64,000 nt of DNA from contig JAILAD010000063.1 of assembly GCA_024681795.1 (NCBI GenBank), positions 1 to 64,000 on the forward strand, read 5' to 3'. The notes beneath the pieces are model-generated. The model did no database searches. It was given only the letters and a program-made list of their open reading frames with translations, and was not told the DNA's origin. Below are positions 24,395 to 34,675 of the stretch, in pieces. Within the stretch, counting starts at the first letter, position 1; the number at the start of each line of letters is the position of its first letter. Source of the DNA: Lachnospiraceae bacterium. GTDB lineage: Bacteria > Bacillota > Clostridia > Lachnospirales > Lachnospiraceae. The position numbers and the translations under genes were made by a program.

Positions 24395-25300
24395 ATGTAC
24401 TACGACAACGTAATTGATTTAATCGGCAATACCCCCCTGATTTCCCTGGAAAAAACAATGGGAATTCCCCTTTTTGCAAAAGCGGAATTCTTAAATCCCG
24501 GCGGTAGCATCAAGGACCGGATTGCCAAAAACATGCTTGAGCAGGCAGAAAAAGACGGAAAATTAAAGCCCGGAATGACCATTATCGAACCCACGTCCGG
24601 AAATACCGGAATCGGACTCGCCTTCTGTGGTGTCAGAAAGGGATATAAAGTCATCATCGTAATGCCTGAAAATATGAGTGAAGAACGAAAAAAAGTCATT
24701 AAGGCCTTCGGCGCGGAGCTGGTGCTGACACCCGCGGAGTTATCCGTTGACGGTGCCGTAAGGGAAGCGGAAAGAATCGCTTCAACAGGCGATAATTATT
24801 TTGTTCCCCAGCAGTTCGTCAATCCCGCAAATCCGGCCGCACATTATAACGGAACGGCACCGGAATTGTGCGAGCAGCTTGGCAGAAAAATCGACATCTA
24901 TGTTTCCGGCATCGGTTCCGGAGGAACCCTGCAGGGAATTGCAAAATATATTCTGGATCACAACAACCCGGACTGCAAAATCGTGGCAGTTGAACCGAAA
25001 GGTGTTTCCGCACTGCTCGGCGATGAACCGGGACTTCATCAGATTCAGGGAATCGGCGACGGTTTCGTACCGGACGTATTGGACACCTCTTTAATTACCG
25101 ACATCGTAACCGTAAGCGATGAAGATGCCATCAATACCGCCAGGGAACTTGCAAAGGAATACGGACTTTTAGTCGGTACTTCCTCCGGTGCCAATATCTG
25201 GGCCGCAAAGCAGATGGCGGAAAAATACGGACATGACAAAGTGATTGCCACGGTTCTTCCGGATCGTGCAGAGAGATATTTCAGCACATCGTTGTTCTGA
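24395..25300 (+). CDS. cysK: Cysteine synthase A
   Basis: 301 residues of the PLP fold-type II family. The PLP lysine is K40 in NPGGSIKDR. PTSGNTGIGLAF binds substrate, GIGSGGTLQG binds the PLP phosphate, and GTSSGANIWAA lies near the end. The enzyme makes cysteine from O-acetylserine and sulfide. RBS is GAACGAGG. The substrate loop matches O-acetylserine sulfhydrylases better than cystathionine beta-synthases, but the latter cannot be fully excluded by eye. Confidence 0.93.
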   Translation: MYYDNVIDLIGNTPLISLEKTMGIPLFAKAEFLNPGGSIKDRIAKNMLEQAEKDGKLKPGMTIIEPTSGNTGIGLAFCGVRKGYKVIIVMPENMSEERKKVIKAFGAELVLTPAELSVDGAVREAERIASTGDNYFVPQQFVNPANPAAHYNGTAPELCEQLGRKIDIYVSGIGSGGTLQGIAKYILDHNNPDCKIVAVEPKGVSALLGDEPGLHQIQGIGDGFVPDVLDTSLITDIVTVSDEDAINTARELAKEYGLLVGTSSGANIWAAKQMAEKYGHDKVIATVLPDRAERYFSTSLF

Positions 25301-25313
25301 AAGAGGCTGTAAT

Positions 25314-25760
25314 ATGGGAAAAGAAATCGAAAGAAAATTTCTGATTAAAAAGCTGCCGGACCGTCTGGAAGAGTATCCGTACCATGTTATGGAACAGGGA
25401 TATTTAAATACGGCTCCCGTTGTGCGTGTCCGAAAAGAAGACGGGGATTATTATCTGACCTACAAGGGAAAAGGCTTTATCGAACGGGAGGAATATAATC
25501 TTCCCCTGACGGAGGAAGCTTATCTTCACTTAATTCATAAAGCCGACGGTAAAATCATCCGAAAGAAACGCTACCTGATTCCGTACGAAAAATACACGAT
25601 TGAGCTCGATCTCTTTGAGGAACCTTTTAAACCGCTGATTGTTGCGGAAGTGGAATTTTCTTCTCTCGAGGAAGCGAATGCTTTTATTCCGCCCGAATGG
25701 TTTTCAGAAGACGTCACCGGAGATTATCATTACTCGAATTCTTATTTAAGCCGTTCATAA
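25314..25760 (+). CDS. CYTH domain protein (inorganic triphosphatase-like)
   Basis: 148 residues from ATG 25314, 13 bases after cysK; the frame is open upstream but overlaps cysK. It opens with the CYTH signature EIERKFLI, then VVRVRKEDGDYYLTYKGKG, EREEYNLPLTEE, RKKRYLIPY, TIELDLFEEPFKPLIVAEVEFSS: the alternating charged strands that line the triphosphate tunnel. Bacterial members hydrolyse inorganic triphosphate or thiamine triphosphate. It probably shares the cysK transcript and is followed by a strong terminator. Confidence 0.92.
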   Translation: MGKEIERKFLIKKLPDRLEEYPYHVMEQGYLNTAPVVRVRKEDGDYYLTYKGKGFIEREEYNLPLTEEAYLHLIHKADGKIIRKKRYLIPYEKYTIELDLFEEPFKPLIVAEVEFSSLEEANAFIPPEWFSEDVTGDYHYSNSYLSRS

Positions 25761-25766
25761 AAGATA

Positions 25767-25800
25767 AAACGGAAGGCCTGATGCCTTCCGTTTTTTTGAC
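25767..25800. terminator. Terminator between convergent genes
   Basis: AAACGGAAGGC (25767-25777) pairs with GCCTTCCGTTT (25783-25793), followed by T residues on the plus strand and TTTTATCTTTT on the minus strand; it can serve the CYTH gene and malQ. Confidence 0.9.
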
Positions 25801-25832
25801 TTTTACTTATGCTATTATTGTTATTACTGTTA

Positions 25833-27341
25833 TTACAGTCTTCCGTAAATTTTGGTAATTCTGCGGATTTCCTCCGCAAGTTCTTCCGTAAGATCTTCTT
25901 TTTTTACTCTCCACATCCAGTTTCCGCCGAGCGTGGACGGGGTATTCATGCGGGCCGAATTATCAAGTCCCAGAAAATCCTGCATCGGAATAACCGCCGT
26001 ATCCGATACGGACGAAAATGCCGCACGGATTAAATCCCAGTGAATATTCTTTGCGGAGCGGATGTTCAGATAATCCTTAACGATTTTCTTATATCCGGCC
26101 GGCAGTCCTTTATACCAGCCGACAGCCGTTTCGTTGTCGTGGGTTCCCGTATAAATCACACTGTTTGACGTAATGTTAAAGGGAATATAATCATTGTCCG
26201 GCTCCCCGTCAAACGCAAATTCCAGAATCTTCATTCCGGGATAACCGGTTTTTGCTATCATCTTCCGTACCGAATCCGTTAAGAATCCGAGATCTTCCGC
26301 AATCACCGCCTGCTTTCCGAGTGCCTTGTCAATTGCTTTGAAAAGTTCGATTCCGGGACCCTTTACCCAGTCTCCGATCTCAGCGGTCTCGTTTCCGTAT
26401 GGAATGGAATAATAGGAATCGAATCCGCGGAAGTGATCGATTCTGACCACATCATACAGGCGGAAGCAATGTTTCATGCGGTTAATCCACCATTCATAGC
26501 CGGTCTTTTTGTGATATTCCCAGTCATAAAGCGGATTTCCCCAGAGTTGCCCGGTTTTTGCAAAATAATCGGGAGGGCATCCTGCCACACGCACCGGAAG
26601 GTACTCGTCATCAAGCTGAAACAGCTCGGGATTTGCCCATGCATCCGCACTGTCGGCAGCAACATAAATCGGAATATCCCCGATAATTTCTATGCCTTTG
26701 TCATTCGCATATTTCTTTAATTTTTCCCACTGTAAAAAGAAATAATACTGACAAAAATACGTAAATTCCACTTCTTCGTGCAGACGCTTTGCTCCGGCAT
26801 TTAACGCTTTCTTTTCACGACAGCGGATGCTCTTTTCCCAGCCGATAAAACTTGCACCGTCTTCCTCTGCCTTAAAAGCCATAAAGAGCGCATAATCATA
26901 AAGCCAGGATTTTTCATTCTGAATAAATTTCTTAAATCCCGCACCGTTACGGTCAAACCGGGAAAATGCCTTCCGAAGAAGCGGCATTTTTCCGAAATAG
27001 ATTTTTTCGTAGTTTACGGCGGTATTTACCCGTTCTTTCTTCCTGCTGCCCGGAACCTTCACGATATCACAAAGGTCTGCCCTGTCGCACTCTTCCTTTG
27101 TAAGAAGGCCTTCCCTGATCAGCATTTCCAGATCGATATAATAGGGATTTCCGGCGAATGTGGAAAACGACTGATAGGGAGAATCTCCGTACCCGGTCGG
27201 TCCGAGCGGTAAAATCTGCCAGTAACGCTGTCCCGCCGCATCCAGAAAATCCACGAAATCATAAGCTTCCTTTCCGAAGCTTCCGATCCCGTAATTTCCG
27301 GGTAAACTGCTGATTGCAAGTAAAATTCCGCTTTTTCGCAT
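25833..27341 (-). CDS. malQ: 4-alpha-glucanotransferase (amylomaltase)
   Basis: 502 residues, normal length for GH77. It begins RKSGILLAISSLPGNYGIGSFG and has YWQILPLGPTGYGDSPYQSFS. The catalytic blocks are VVRIDHFRGFD (nucleophile Asp), VIAEDLG (acid/base Glu) and YTGTHDNET (third Asp). It moves glucan chains between maltodextrins so that glycogen phosphorylase can use them. It is the third gene after glgP and a lipoprotein gene on the minus strand. Confidence 0.95.
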   Translation of the reverse strand: MRKSGILLAISSLPGNYGIGSFGKEAYDFVDFLDAAGQRYWQILPLGPTGYGDSPYQSFSTFAGNPYYIDLEMLIREGLLTKEECDRADLCDIVKVPGSRKKERVNTAVNYEKIYFGKMPLLRKAFSRFDRNGAGFKKFIQNEKSWLYDYALFMAFKAEEDGASFIGWEKSIRCREKKALNAGAKRLHEEVEFTYFCQYYFFLQWEKLKKYANDKGIEIIGDIPIYVAADSADAWANPELFQLDDEYLPVRVAGCPPDYFAKTGQLWGNPLYDWEYHKKTGYEWWINRMKHCFRLYDVVRIDHFRGFDSYYSIPYGNETAEIGDWVKGPGIELFKAIDKALGKQAVIAEDLGFLTDSVRKMIAKTGYPGMKILEFAFDGEPDNDYIPFNITSNSVIYTGTHDNETAVGWYKGLPAGYKKIVKDYLNIRSAKNIHWDLIRAAFSSVSDTAVIPMQDFLGLDNSARMNTPSTLGGNWMWRVKKEDLTEELAEEIRRITKIYGRL

Positions 27342-27423
27342 TCGTTTCGATTCCTGTTCTTACTTTTCCCTGTTCCTGTTTTTCCCTGTTCTTACTTTTC
27401 TCTGTCCCGGGTTTTCTCTGTCT

Positions 27424-28608
27424 TTAATTCTCTCCGCCCTGACCTTCGGTATGAGCATAATCCTTCGCAACCACCCACTTGGGTGCATACTCCTCGCCGT
27501 CATCGAATTTCATCTCTTCTTCGGAGAGTCCGAGTTCGTGAAGTCTTCCCGCTATCATTTCGTTCAGGTTATCCTCATTGGTAATCGTGATTCCGGCATC
27601 AAAATAGATTTTTTCATCTTCATCCGAAGGGAAGCAGATCTTATTGTCCGGGTCATAGAAAATATAAACCTTGCTTTTTTTATACTCATCGTATGCGGCT
27701 TTATCTCCGTACATTTCTTCCGTGTACTCTTTAAATCCGTATGCATAACCGGTATAATCACCGTACTCTTCCGCAAAATCGGGCACACCCTTCGGCGCCT
27801 TTGCACCGGAAGGAAGCCGATGACCGTAAATGACCGGTCCTACCAGATCAAACATGGATTCCTTGTCATAAATGAACTCATGCTTTCCGTCCGCGGTTAT
27901 GCGGTAATATCCGTCATACCAGAGGGCGGCTCCGCTGCTTCCGTAGGGATGGTAAATACCGTACTTGTTGATCTCGCACATGGAACGTCCCTGCTGTGAA
28001 AAATTGTCAACCACGCAGAGCTTTCCGTCTTTTAATTTAATTATATAAAACTCGGTCAGCAGGTCATAATATTCATCGTTATTCACGTCCACATATAACG
28101 CAATCTCCGGAATCCCGTCATTTCCGCAGTCAATATAGGCATAACCGACTTCCATGACATACATTCCCGCAGGCCCCCAGTTATCCGGAATTTCTTTGTT
28201 CATAAAATCGACCATTTCGTCAATCGTATAGGAACTGCCTTCTTCCAAAACCTCGGTATACTCATATTCCACATATATTTTTTCGTTTCCGTTGAGAAAA
28301 TCTTCGCATGCCTTTTTAACTGCATCGGCATCGGCATCGGCATCAGCATCTGCATCCGTCACGGTACCCGTACTTCCGGTATCCGTTCCTTCTCCGGAAT
28401 CGCCGCTTCCCACGGGCTTTTCCCATCCCGTATCCGACGCAGTCTCACTTTCCGGAACGGTAACACTTGTAATTTCCGAAGTAACCTCGGAACTTCCGTT
28501 TCCGAGCCTGCTTACAATATCATTCATCCCGGTACATCCCGCAAGGGAACCCGTGAGCATGGCAAAAATTCCTGCCGTTGCAATGATTTTTACAATTTTT
28601 CTTTTCAA
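27424..28608 (-). CDS. Lipoprotein of unknown function between glgP and malQ (394 aa)
   Basis: The frame is open to 28710, but TTG 28608 follows GGAAAAGGAAA and starts a lipoprotein signal (KRKIVKIIATAGIF…GSLAGC). A Ser/Thr/Gly-rich linker comes next, then DADADADADADA encoded by a hexamer repeat (28322-28360), and a globular domain with YEYTEVLEEGSSYTIDEMVDFM, DCGNDGIPEIALYVDVNNDE (Ca-binding-like acidic loop) and EYYDLLTEFYIIKLKDGKL. The last looks like the FG-GAP/VCBS-like acidic repeats seen in clostridial lipoproteins. It should face outside. Its place between glgP (22 bases away) and malQ suggests cotranscription, but a role in glucan use is not shown. Confidence 0.75.
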   Translation of the reverse strand: MKRKIVKIIATAGIFAMLTGSLAGCTGMNDIVSRLGNGSSEVTSEITSVTVPESETASDTGWEKPVGSGDSGEGTDTGSTGTVTDADADADADADAVKKACEDFLNGNEKIYVEYEYTEVLEEGSSYTIDEMVDFMNKEIPDNWGPAGMYVMEVGYAYIDCGNDGIPEIALYVDVNNDEYYDLLTEFYIIKLKDGKLCVVDNFSQQGRSMCEINKYGIYHPYGSSGAALWYDGYYRITADGKHEFIYDKESMFDLVGPVIYGHRLPSGAKAPKGVPDFAEEYGDYTGYAYGFKEYTEEMYGDKAAYDEYKKSKVYIFYDPDNKICFPSDEDEKIYFDAGITITNEDNLNEMIAGRLHELGLSEEEMKFDDGEEYAPKWVVAKDYAHTEGQGGEN

Positions 28609-28630
28609 TTTTCCTTTTCCCCTTATATCA

Positions 28631-30940
28631 TTACAGTTTCCAGATATCGCGGTTATACTCTTCAATTGTACGGTCCGAAGAGAAAAATCCTGCCTTTGCA
28701 ATGTTGACAAGCATCATCTTTCTCCATTTTTCACGGTCATCGTAATCCGCAATCATACGGTCCTTCACCTTAATATATTCTTCCAGATCAAGCAGCGTCA
28801 TAAACCAGTCTTTGTTTAAAAGCTCATTGTAAAGTCTTTGCAGGTTTTCCCTGTTGCCGACCTGCATGCAGAGCGTGGATACGATAAAATCAACCGCCTC
28901 TTTGATTACGGGTGATTCTTCATAGTATCTGCGGGATACGTAATCCGCCTTTGCATAGTGCTCAATGACTTCCTCGGAAGGTGCTCCGAACGTATAAATA
29001 TTGTCTTTTCCGACAAGTTCCGCAATTTCCACGTTTGCTCCGTCCGCGGTACCAAGGGTTACCGCACCGTTTAACATGAATTTCATGTTGCCGGTTCCGG
29101 ATGCTTCCTTGCTTGCAAGGGAAATCTGCTCGGAAATATCACATGCAGGAATAATGCGCTCCGCATAGGAGACATTGTAATTCTCCACCATTACGACACG
29201 AAGATAAGGAGATACCTCCGGATCGTTGTTGATAATCCTGCTCATGACCAGAATCAGATGAATGATGTCCTGGGCAATGACATATGCAGGTGCAGCCTTT
29301 GCTCCGAAAATAAAGGTAATCGGGCGGTTCGGCTTCTTTCCTGCTTTAACTTCCAGATACTTATGAATGATATAAAGCACATTCATCTGCTGGCGCTTGT
29401 ACTCATGCAGACGTTTTGCCTGAATATCGAAAATGGAATCCGGAAGGATCTCGATTCCTTCTTTTTCCAAGATATACGCCGCAAGCTCCGCTTTCTTCGT
29501 CTGCTTGATTTCCTCAAGCTTCGCAAGTACGGCTTCATCATTTTCGAACTGCAGCAATTTTTCCAGTTCCGTTGCATCCTTCTTAAATCCGGGACCGATT
29601 AAGCTTTCAATCTCACCGGCAAGAGCGGGATTGCAGGATAAAAGCCATCTTCTGAACGTGATTCCGTTGGTCTTGTTATTGAATTTCTCCGGATAAATTT
29701 TATAAAATGCATTCAGTTCGGTATTCTTTAAAATCTCGGTATGCAGATATGCAACGCCGTTGATGGAAAATCCGTAATGAATGTCAATATGTGCCATGTG
29801 TACGCGGTTGTCGCGGTCGATAATCCATACGCGCTCATCGTCATATTTCTCTTTTACCCTGCGGTCCAGTTCCTTAATAATCGGAACAAGCTGCGGTACC
29901 GCTCTTTCCAGATAGTCAAGCGGCCATTTCTCCAATGCTTCCGCAAGAATGGTATGGTTTGTATAGGCACAGGTCTTTGATACGATTTCGATTGCCTCGT
30001 CCATGGAAATCGCTTTTTCCTCGGTCATGATGCGGATCAGTTCCGGAATAACCATGGTGGGATGGGTATCATTAATCTGAATTACCGCAAAATCATACAT
30101 CTTCCGAAGATCGTATTTATGCTCATGCATGTCACGAATAATATACTGTGCCGCATTGCTGACCATAAAATACTGCTGATAGATACGAAGCAGGTTTCCT
30201 GCCTCATCGGAATCATCCGGATATAAGAAAAGCGTTAAATTCTTCGCGATAGCGGTTTTGTCAAAATTGATGCCCTTTGTAACCAGTGACTCATCCACGG
30301 TTTCCACGTCAAACAAATGCAGATGATTGACGCCGTTTTCGTATCCGATTACATCGATATCGTAAAGTCTGGATTTAACGGAAAAATCCTTGAAATTCAC
30401 GTCAAAGGTGACATCCGTGTGTTTTAACCAGGACTGGTTTTCAATCCAGTCATTCTTCTCGGCACACTGAAGATTGTTGACAAACTCCTGCTTAAACAGA
30501 CCGAAATGATAATTCAAACCGATTCCGTCACCGGGAAGTCCGAGGGTTGCAATGGAATCCAGAAAACATGCGGCAAGTCTTCCGAGTCCGCCGTTTCCGA
30601 GAGAAGGTTCCGGTTCGTACTCTTCAATCTTTGCAAGTTCCAGACCGTTTTTTGCAAGAATTTCCTTCACTTTGTCGTATGCGCCCAGGTTAATCAGGTT
30701 ATTGGCCAACAGTTTTCCGATTAAAAATTCCGCGGAAATATAATAAACCTTCTTCTCACCCGTAATCTCCTCGGTTACTCTCGCATAATCCTTGGTGAAA
30801 GAAAGCAGTACATAATATGCTTCTTTCTCGGTCAGATCACGGAGTTCCTTCTGATACAGTCTTTTTGCGGTATCCGTAAGCTCCGCTTCCATCCGTGCCT
30901 CAAACAGTTCTTTCTGAATCATTTCTTCCTGAACAGACAT
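28631..30940 (-). CDS. glgP: Glycogen/maltodextrin phosphorylase
   Basis: 769 residues, GT35 family. N-terminal [21 protein letters not shown] and [19 protein letters not shown], glucan site residues around NYHFGLFKQ, and the PLP block [28 protein letters not shown] with the Schiff-base Lys in GNMKF. It is slightly short at the N-terminus relative to animal enzymes, lacking their regulatory extension, as usual in bacteria. It releases glucose 1-phosphate from alpha-glucans. It heads the glgP-lipoprotein-malQ set. Confidence 0.95.
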   Translation of the reverse strand: MSVQEEMIQKELFEARMEAELTDTAKRLYQKELRDLTEKEAYYVLLSFTKDYARVTEEITGEKKVYYISAEFLIGKLLANNLINLGAYDKVKEILAKNGLELAKIEEYEPEPSLGNGGLGRLAACFLDSIATLGLPGDGIGLNYHFGLFKQEFVNNLQCAEKNDWIENQSWLKHTDVTFDVNFKDFSVKSRLYDIDVIGYENGVNHLHLFDVETVDESLVTKGINFDKTAIAKNLTLFLYPDDSDEAGNLLRIYQQYFMVSNAAQYIIRDMHEHKYDLRKMYDFAVIQINDTHPTMVIPELIRIMTEEKAISMDEAIEIVSKTCAYTNHTILAEALEKWPLDYLERAVPQLVPIIKELDRRVKEKYDDERVWIIDRDNRVHMAHIDIHYGFSINGVAYLHTEILKNTELNAFYKIYPEKFNNKTNGITFRRWLLSCNPALAGEIESLIGPGFKKDATELEKLLQFENDEAVLAKLEEIKQTKKAELAAYILEKEGIEILPDSIFDIQAKRLHEYKRQQMNVLYIIHKYLEVKAGKKPNRPITFIFGAKAAPAYVIAQDIIHLILVMSRIINNDPEVSPYLRVVMVENYNVSYAERIIPACDISEQISLASKEASGTGNMKFMLNGAVTLGTADGANVEIAELVGKDNIYTFGAPSEEVIEHYAKADYVSRRYYEESPVIKEAVDFIVSTLCMQVGNRENLQRLYNELLNKDWFMTLLDLEEYIKVKDRMIADYDDREKWRKMMLVNIAKAGFFSSDRTIEEYNRDIWKL

Positions 30941-30982
30941 TTTATTCCCTCACTCTTTCCGTACTTTATTTATTACAGTGCC

Positions 30983-32578
30983 TTATGCCTTCCCTGCATT
31001 TTTCTCATTTTCCTGGTCATAGATTTCATCTTCATCCATGCACTCATCCCAGGGGACCGGATCATATCTTCCGTCTTTGATTTTAATACTCTCAACAACG
31101 GAGAAAATAATACCGAAGAAGATTACAATTGCCGAAACCGCCCAGCCGAGCACAATATTGGCTTCAAGGGTATACCCGTCCGCCGCACCGTAAATACCAT
31201 GATTCTTTACAATGAGCGTGTACATATTCCATGTGAAAAATCCAATCAGCAGAATCGGCGCGAATACCTTTACGGAAGCGAAAAACCACCACTTCGGCAT
31301 TTTAAATTTCGTTGCATTCCGGTTGATTTCTTCCAGCACTTTTCCGGTCCTGAAAAACCAGCCGACCGCAATCGTCTCCACGATACCGATAAATACCAGG
31401 TTTATGTTGTTCGCATAATAATCCACGATATCAAGGAACGCAAGACCTGCACCTGTTACGAAGATTAAAGAAATCACACTTGCAATCAGGCAGATAACGA
31501 TGGTTGTCTTCTTTGCGCTCAGACGGAACTTGTCCGAAATGGAAGCCGAAACGCCTTCGACGATGGAAAATGCCGAATCGATTGCAAGGGTACATAAACA
31601 GAAATAGAAAACGAATGCAAAACATGCATTGAAAACTCCGCTTCCCGTCAGTTTTACCATGGCCTGCGGATAAATAATAAATGCCGTTGCAACACCTGAG
31701 GTGGACATATCGTCAAGCATTCCGACGCCTCCCATGGTCGTAAACATAACCACACTCGATAACAGGCTGACACCAAGATCGGATACCGCGATAATAACCG
31801 CATCACGGGCAATATTCGAAGTTCTCGGAAGGTAGGAGCCGTATGCAAACATTATGGCCATCATAATCGAAAGAGAATAGAATACCTGTCCTACCGCATC
31901 AATCCACACGTCCGCAGTCAGAAGCTGTGTCAGGTCCGGAGTGAACATTTTTACAAGACCGGCCATTCCGCCCGGCATGAAAATACCCTTCACCGCCATA
32001 ATGAGCAAACATACAACAGGGGCAAATACGGTAAATTTAACAACTTTTCCTACGGAACTTGCGCCGTTCCGGATACAGTAATAGATAAAAATCCATGCAA
32101 TGACAAGTGCAATTAACGCAACTGTAGACGTCTTGGAAAAGCCGTCCGTGGTACCGGTTGTCTGAATGGTTTCAAGCCATACTTTACCGGCCGCTTCCGG
32201 ATTTCCGGTAAGTTTGGCAAATTTCGAGGAAATAAGCGCCATCAGAATAACCCAGCCGAATACAACGGCGTAATAGGTTACGATTACAAATGCGTTCACC
32301 GTGGCAGACCAGCCGATCCACTGGAATTTTTTATTTATGGAGCCGACTGCATGAATGGCGCCGCACTGGGTTTTACGTCCCATGGAAATCTCCATCATAA
32401 GAAGAGGGATTCCCATTAAAACCATCATAATCAGATATACAAAAATAAAAGTTCCGCCGCCGTATTTTGCCGCCAGTCCCGGGAATCTCCATGCATTTCC
32501 GAGTCCTACCGCGGAACCTATCGATGCCAAAATAAATGTAAAGCTGTTACTCCAGCGTCCTCTTTTTTCTCCAGCCAT
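30983..32578 (-). CDS. Sodium-dependent transporter (NSS/SNF family)
   Basis: 531 residues from ATG 32578, 10 bases after GGAG; the frame opens at 32629 but those residues (MVTYKKTYQNENRR…) look untranslated. It begins with the NSS first span signature RGRWSNSFTFILASIGSAVGLGNAWRFPGLAAKYGGG and has about 12 spans, including the split-helix segment CFAFVFYFCLCTLAIDSAFSIVEG. Bacterial members import amino acids such as tryptophan, tyrosine or leucine with sodium. The substrate cannot be read from sequence. It stands alone between glgP and the pfp terminator. Confidence 0.92.
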   Translation of the reverse strand: MAGEKRGRWSNSFTFILASIGSAVGLGNAWRFPGLAAKYGGGTFIFVYLIMMVLMGIPLLMMEISMGRKTQCGAIHAVGSINKKFQWIGWSATVNAFVIVTYYAVVFGWVILMALISSKFAKLTGNPEAAGKVWLETIQTTGTTDGFSKTSTVALIALVIAWIFIYYCIRNGASSVGKVVKFTVFAPVVCLLIMAVKGIFMPGGMAGLVKMFTPDLTQLLTADVWIDAVGQVFYSLSIMMAIMFAYGSYLPRTSNIARDAVIIAVSDLGVSLLSSVVMFTTMGGVGMLDDMSTSGVATAFIIYPQAMVKLTGSGVFNACFAFVFYFCLCTLAIDSAFSIVEGVSASISDKFRLSAKKTTIVICLIASVISLIFVTGAGLAFLDIVDYYANNINLVFIGIVETIAVGWFFRTGKVLEEINRNATKFKMPKWWFFASVKVFAPILLIGFFTWNMYTLIVKNHGIYGAADGYTLEANIVLGWAVSAIVIFFGIIFSVVESIKIKDGRYDPVPWDECMDEDEIYDQENEKNAGKA

Positions 32579-32727
32579 TTCAGTTTTTCTCCTGTTTTCG
32601 TTCTGATACGTTTTCTTATACGTAACCATACTATTTTATACTATTTCCGTGATTCTTTCAACCTGTACTTGCTTGTAGGCATTTCTGAAGCATATAAATT
32701 TGAATGGCTCGCGTCGTGCCTTCACGA

Positions 32728-32795
32728 ACTCCGCCGAGGACTCAGGTTGGCACAGGTTCGCCTCGGCGGAGTCCTGCAAGTCACTCGCTCGAGTG
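32728..32795. repeat. GC-rich inverted repeats in a 319-bp gap
   Basis: ACTCCGCCGAGG (32728-32739) is repeated inverted at 32761-32772 with a 21-base loop; a second palindrome, CACTCG-CT-CGAGTG, lies at 32782-32795. The patch is far more GC-rich than the flanks and carries no credible gene. It may be a dispersed repeat, an insertion scar or a small structured RNA. The rest of the gap holds the pfp terminator and nothing else seen. Confidence 0.6.
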
Positions 32796-32840
32796 CATAT
32801 TTACACAGCGGTCGATTGTAATGATTCGTCGCGGGTACAA

Positions 32841-32869
32841 AAAATCGGCCACCCATATCCGGGTGGCCG
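32841..32869 (-). terminator. Terminator of PPi-PFK
   Basis: CGGCCACCC (32846-32854) pairs perfectly with GGGTGGCCG (32861-32869). On the minus strand it is followed by ATTTTTTGT. It lies 29 bases past the pfp stop. Confidence 0.9.
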
Positions 32870-32897
32870 TTTGTTAATTTCGTTTATCGCGTTAAAA

Positions 32898-34556
32898 TCA
32901 GCCCTTCTCGAGTGCCAGCGTTCTGGTGGTCAGATCGCATACTTCACTCGGTCCGTAATACTGAATTGCACCGGGGAAGGTAAAGCAGGTTTCCACTGCC
33001 CACTCTTCTCTGTGTGCCTCGAAGTATTTGAAAGGCTTTCCGTCAAGTTCAACGAGTGCCTTGCGGATAACGGGCTTATCCTCACCGTTTCTTCTCTCGA
33101 TGTTCATCATCTTGGTAATCGGCATACCGCCTGCTACCCACTCTTCAGCCGGCTTGCTGATGTTGGATACCTTGGAAAGATATCCGGTATAGCCGTAGGA
33201 AATCAGCATGAATGCGTTGTATCCGAGGCTGTAGCAATAGTCTGCATCGAAGTTTGAAGGGAATGCGCATCTTCCTTCGTAACCGAAGAAGTGATGAAGT
33301 GCGGAGAATTTTCCCTTGTAAGTTCCTGCTGCTTTTCTCTTTGCAAGTTCGTTCTTTACCATCTCGGAGAAGAGTTTCTCGGACTCGATTAAGGATACCT
33401 GTACGTTTCCGTGAGGGTCTCTCTCTAAGAAGAGCTGCTGCTGAATGCCTGCGGGAAGAATGTCAAATACCGCAAATGCTTCCGGAGTAAGACCTGCTTT
33501 GATGAAATTGTATTTTGCATTCCAGTCGGGAAGTGCGTTGAACTCTTCGGTCTTGCTGCCTGCGAGCAGTTCGTTGATTTCCTTGATTAATGCAGAGAAT
33601 TCGGGAACGAATTCCACGATACCTTCGGGAATGATTGCAACACCAAAGTTATTGCCTGCATTTCCTCTCTTCTCTACGGAATCTGCGATATAGTTGGTAA
33701 GTTCGGCAAGACTCATCTTCTTTGCTGCAACTTCCTCACCGATTAAGCAGATGTTCGGCTGGGTTTCAAGAGCACATTCAAGCGCAACGTGGGAAGCACT
33801 TCTTCCCATAACCTTGATGAAATGCCAATACTTCTTTGCGGAATTTGCATCTCTTTCAATGTTTCCGATTAATTCGGAATAGGTCTTGGTTGCGGTATCA
33901 AATCCGAAGGATGCTTCGATATCTTCATTCTTTAAGTCACCGTCGATGGTCTTCGGGCATCCGATTACCTGGATTCCGGTATTCTTTGCTGCCATATACT
34001 CTGCAAGTACGGCTGCGTTGGTGTTGGAATCGTCACCGCCGATGATTACGATTGCGTTAAGGCCGTGCTTCTTTGCAACTTCCTCAACAACCGCAAACTG
34101 CTCTTTGGTTTCCAGTTTGGTACGTCCGGAACCGATAATGTCGAAACCGCCGGTATTTCTGTATGCATTGATGAATTCATCCGTAAATTCCACATAATCA
34201 TCTTCCAGAAGTCCGCTCGGGCCGCCCTTGAATCCAAGGAGTACATTGTCCTTGTCTGCTGCCTTTAATGCGTCATAAAGACCGGAAATAACATTGTGTC
34301 CTCCGGGTGCCTGTCCGCCGGAAAGAATAACGCCTACTACCCATTTCTTTTCGGGAGCGGTATTCGTACCTTTTTCAAAAGTGATTTCTTTCTTTCCGTA
34401 GGTGTTCGGGAAAAGTTCTTTGATTTTGTCCTGATCTGCAACGGATGCAGTCTCGGCACCTTCTTTAACGCAGATTTCCTTAACTCCGTTTCTGAGCATT
34501 CCGGGAAGTTTCGGAGAATACTCATATCTTGCTTTTTGAAGTGGTGAAAGATTCAT
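32898..34556 (-). CDS. pfp: Diphosphate-fructose-6-phosphate 1-phosphotransferase (PPi-PFK)
   Basis: 552 residues, the long form related to plant PFP subunits. It has the phosphate-donor loop [28 protein letters not shown], the GGDDSN motif (the second Asp marks pyrophosphate rather than ATP use), [11 protein letters not shown] with the catalytic Asp, and [12 protein letters not shown]. It phosphorylates fructose 6-phosphate reversibly at the cost of PPi. Codon use is strongly biased, as expected for a main glycolytic enzyme. AGGAG precedes the ATG. Confidence 0.94.
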   Translation of the reverse strand: MNLSPLQKARYEYSPKLPGMLRNGVKEICVKEGAETASVADQDKIKELFPNTYGKKEITFEKGTNTAPEKKWVVGVILSGGQAPGGHNVISGLYDALKAADKDNVLLGFKGGPSGLLEDDYVEFTDEFINAYRNTGGFDIIGSGRTKLETKEQFAVVEEVAKKHGLNAIVIIGGDDSNTNAAVLAEYMAAKNTGIQVIGCPKTIDGDLKNEDIEASFGFDTATKTYSELIGNIERDANSAKKYWHFIKVMGRSASHVALECALETQPNICLIGEEVAAKKMSLAELTNYIADSVEKRGNAGNNFGVAIIPEGIVEFVPEFSALIKEINELLAGSKTEEFNALPDWNAKYNFIKAGLTPEAFAVFDILPAGIQQQLFLERDPHGNVQVSLIESEKLFSEMVKNELAKRKAAGTYKGKFSALHHFFGYEGRCAFPSNFDADYCYSLGYNAFMLISYGYTGYLSKVSNISKPAEEWVAGGMPITKMMNIERRNGEDKPVIRKALVELDGKPFKYFEAHREEWAVETCFTFPGAIQYYGPSEVCDLTTRTLALEKG

Positions 34557-34604
34557 AGCAATACTCCTTTATATATTATTTTTTAAATTTTTTGCAACAT
34601 TTAT

Positions 34605-34633
34605 ATTTTAGCATAAAACCATACCTTCATCAA
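34605..34633 (-). promoter_or_regulatory. Likely promoter of PPi-PFK
   Basis: On the minus strand TTGATG (34633-34628), 17-bp spacer, TAAAAT (34610-34605) with a TG extended -10. A 12-bp palindrome ACCGAATTCGGT (34635-34646) lies directly upstream. Confidence 0.6.
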
Positions 34634-34675
34634 ACCGAATTCGGTATTTGTTATTTTACGGTTCACCGCGCGGAT

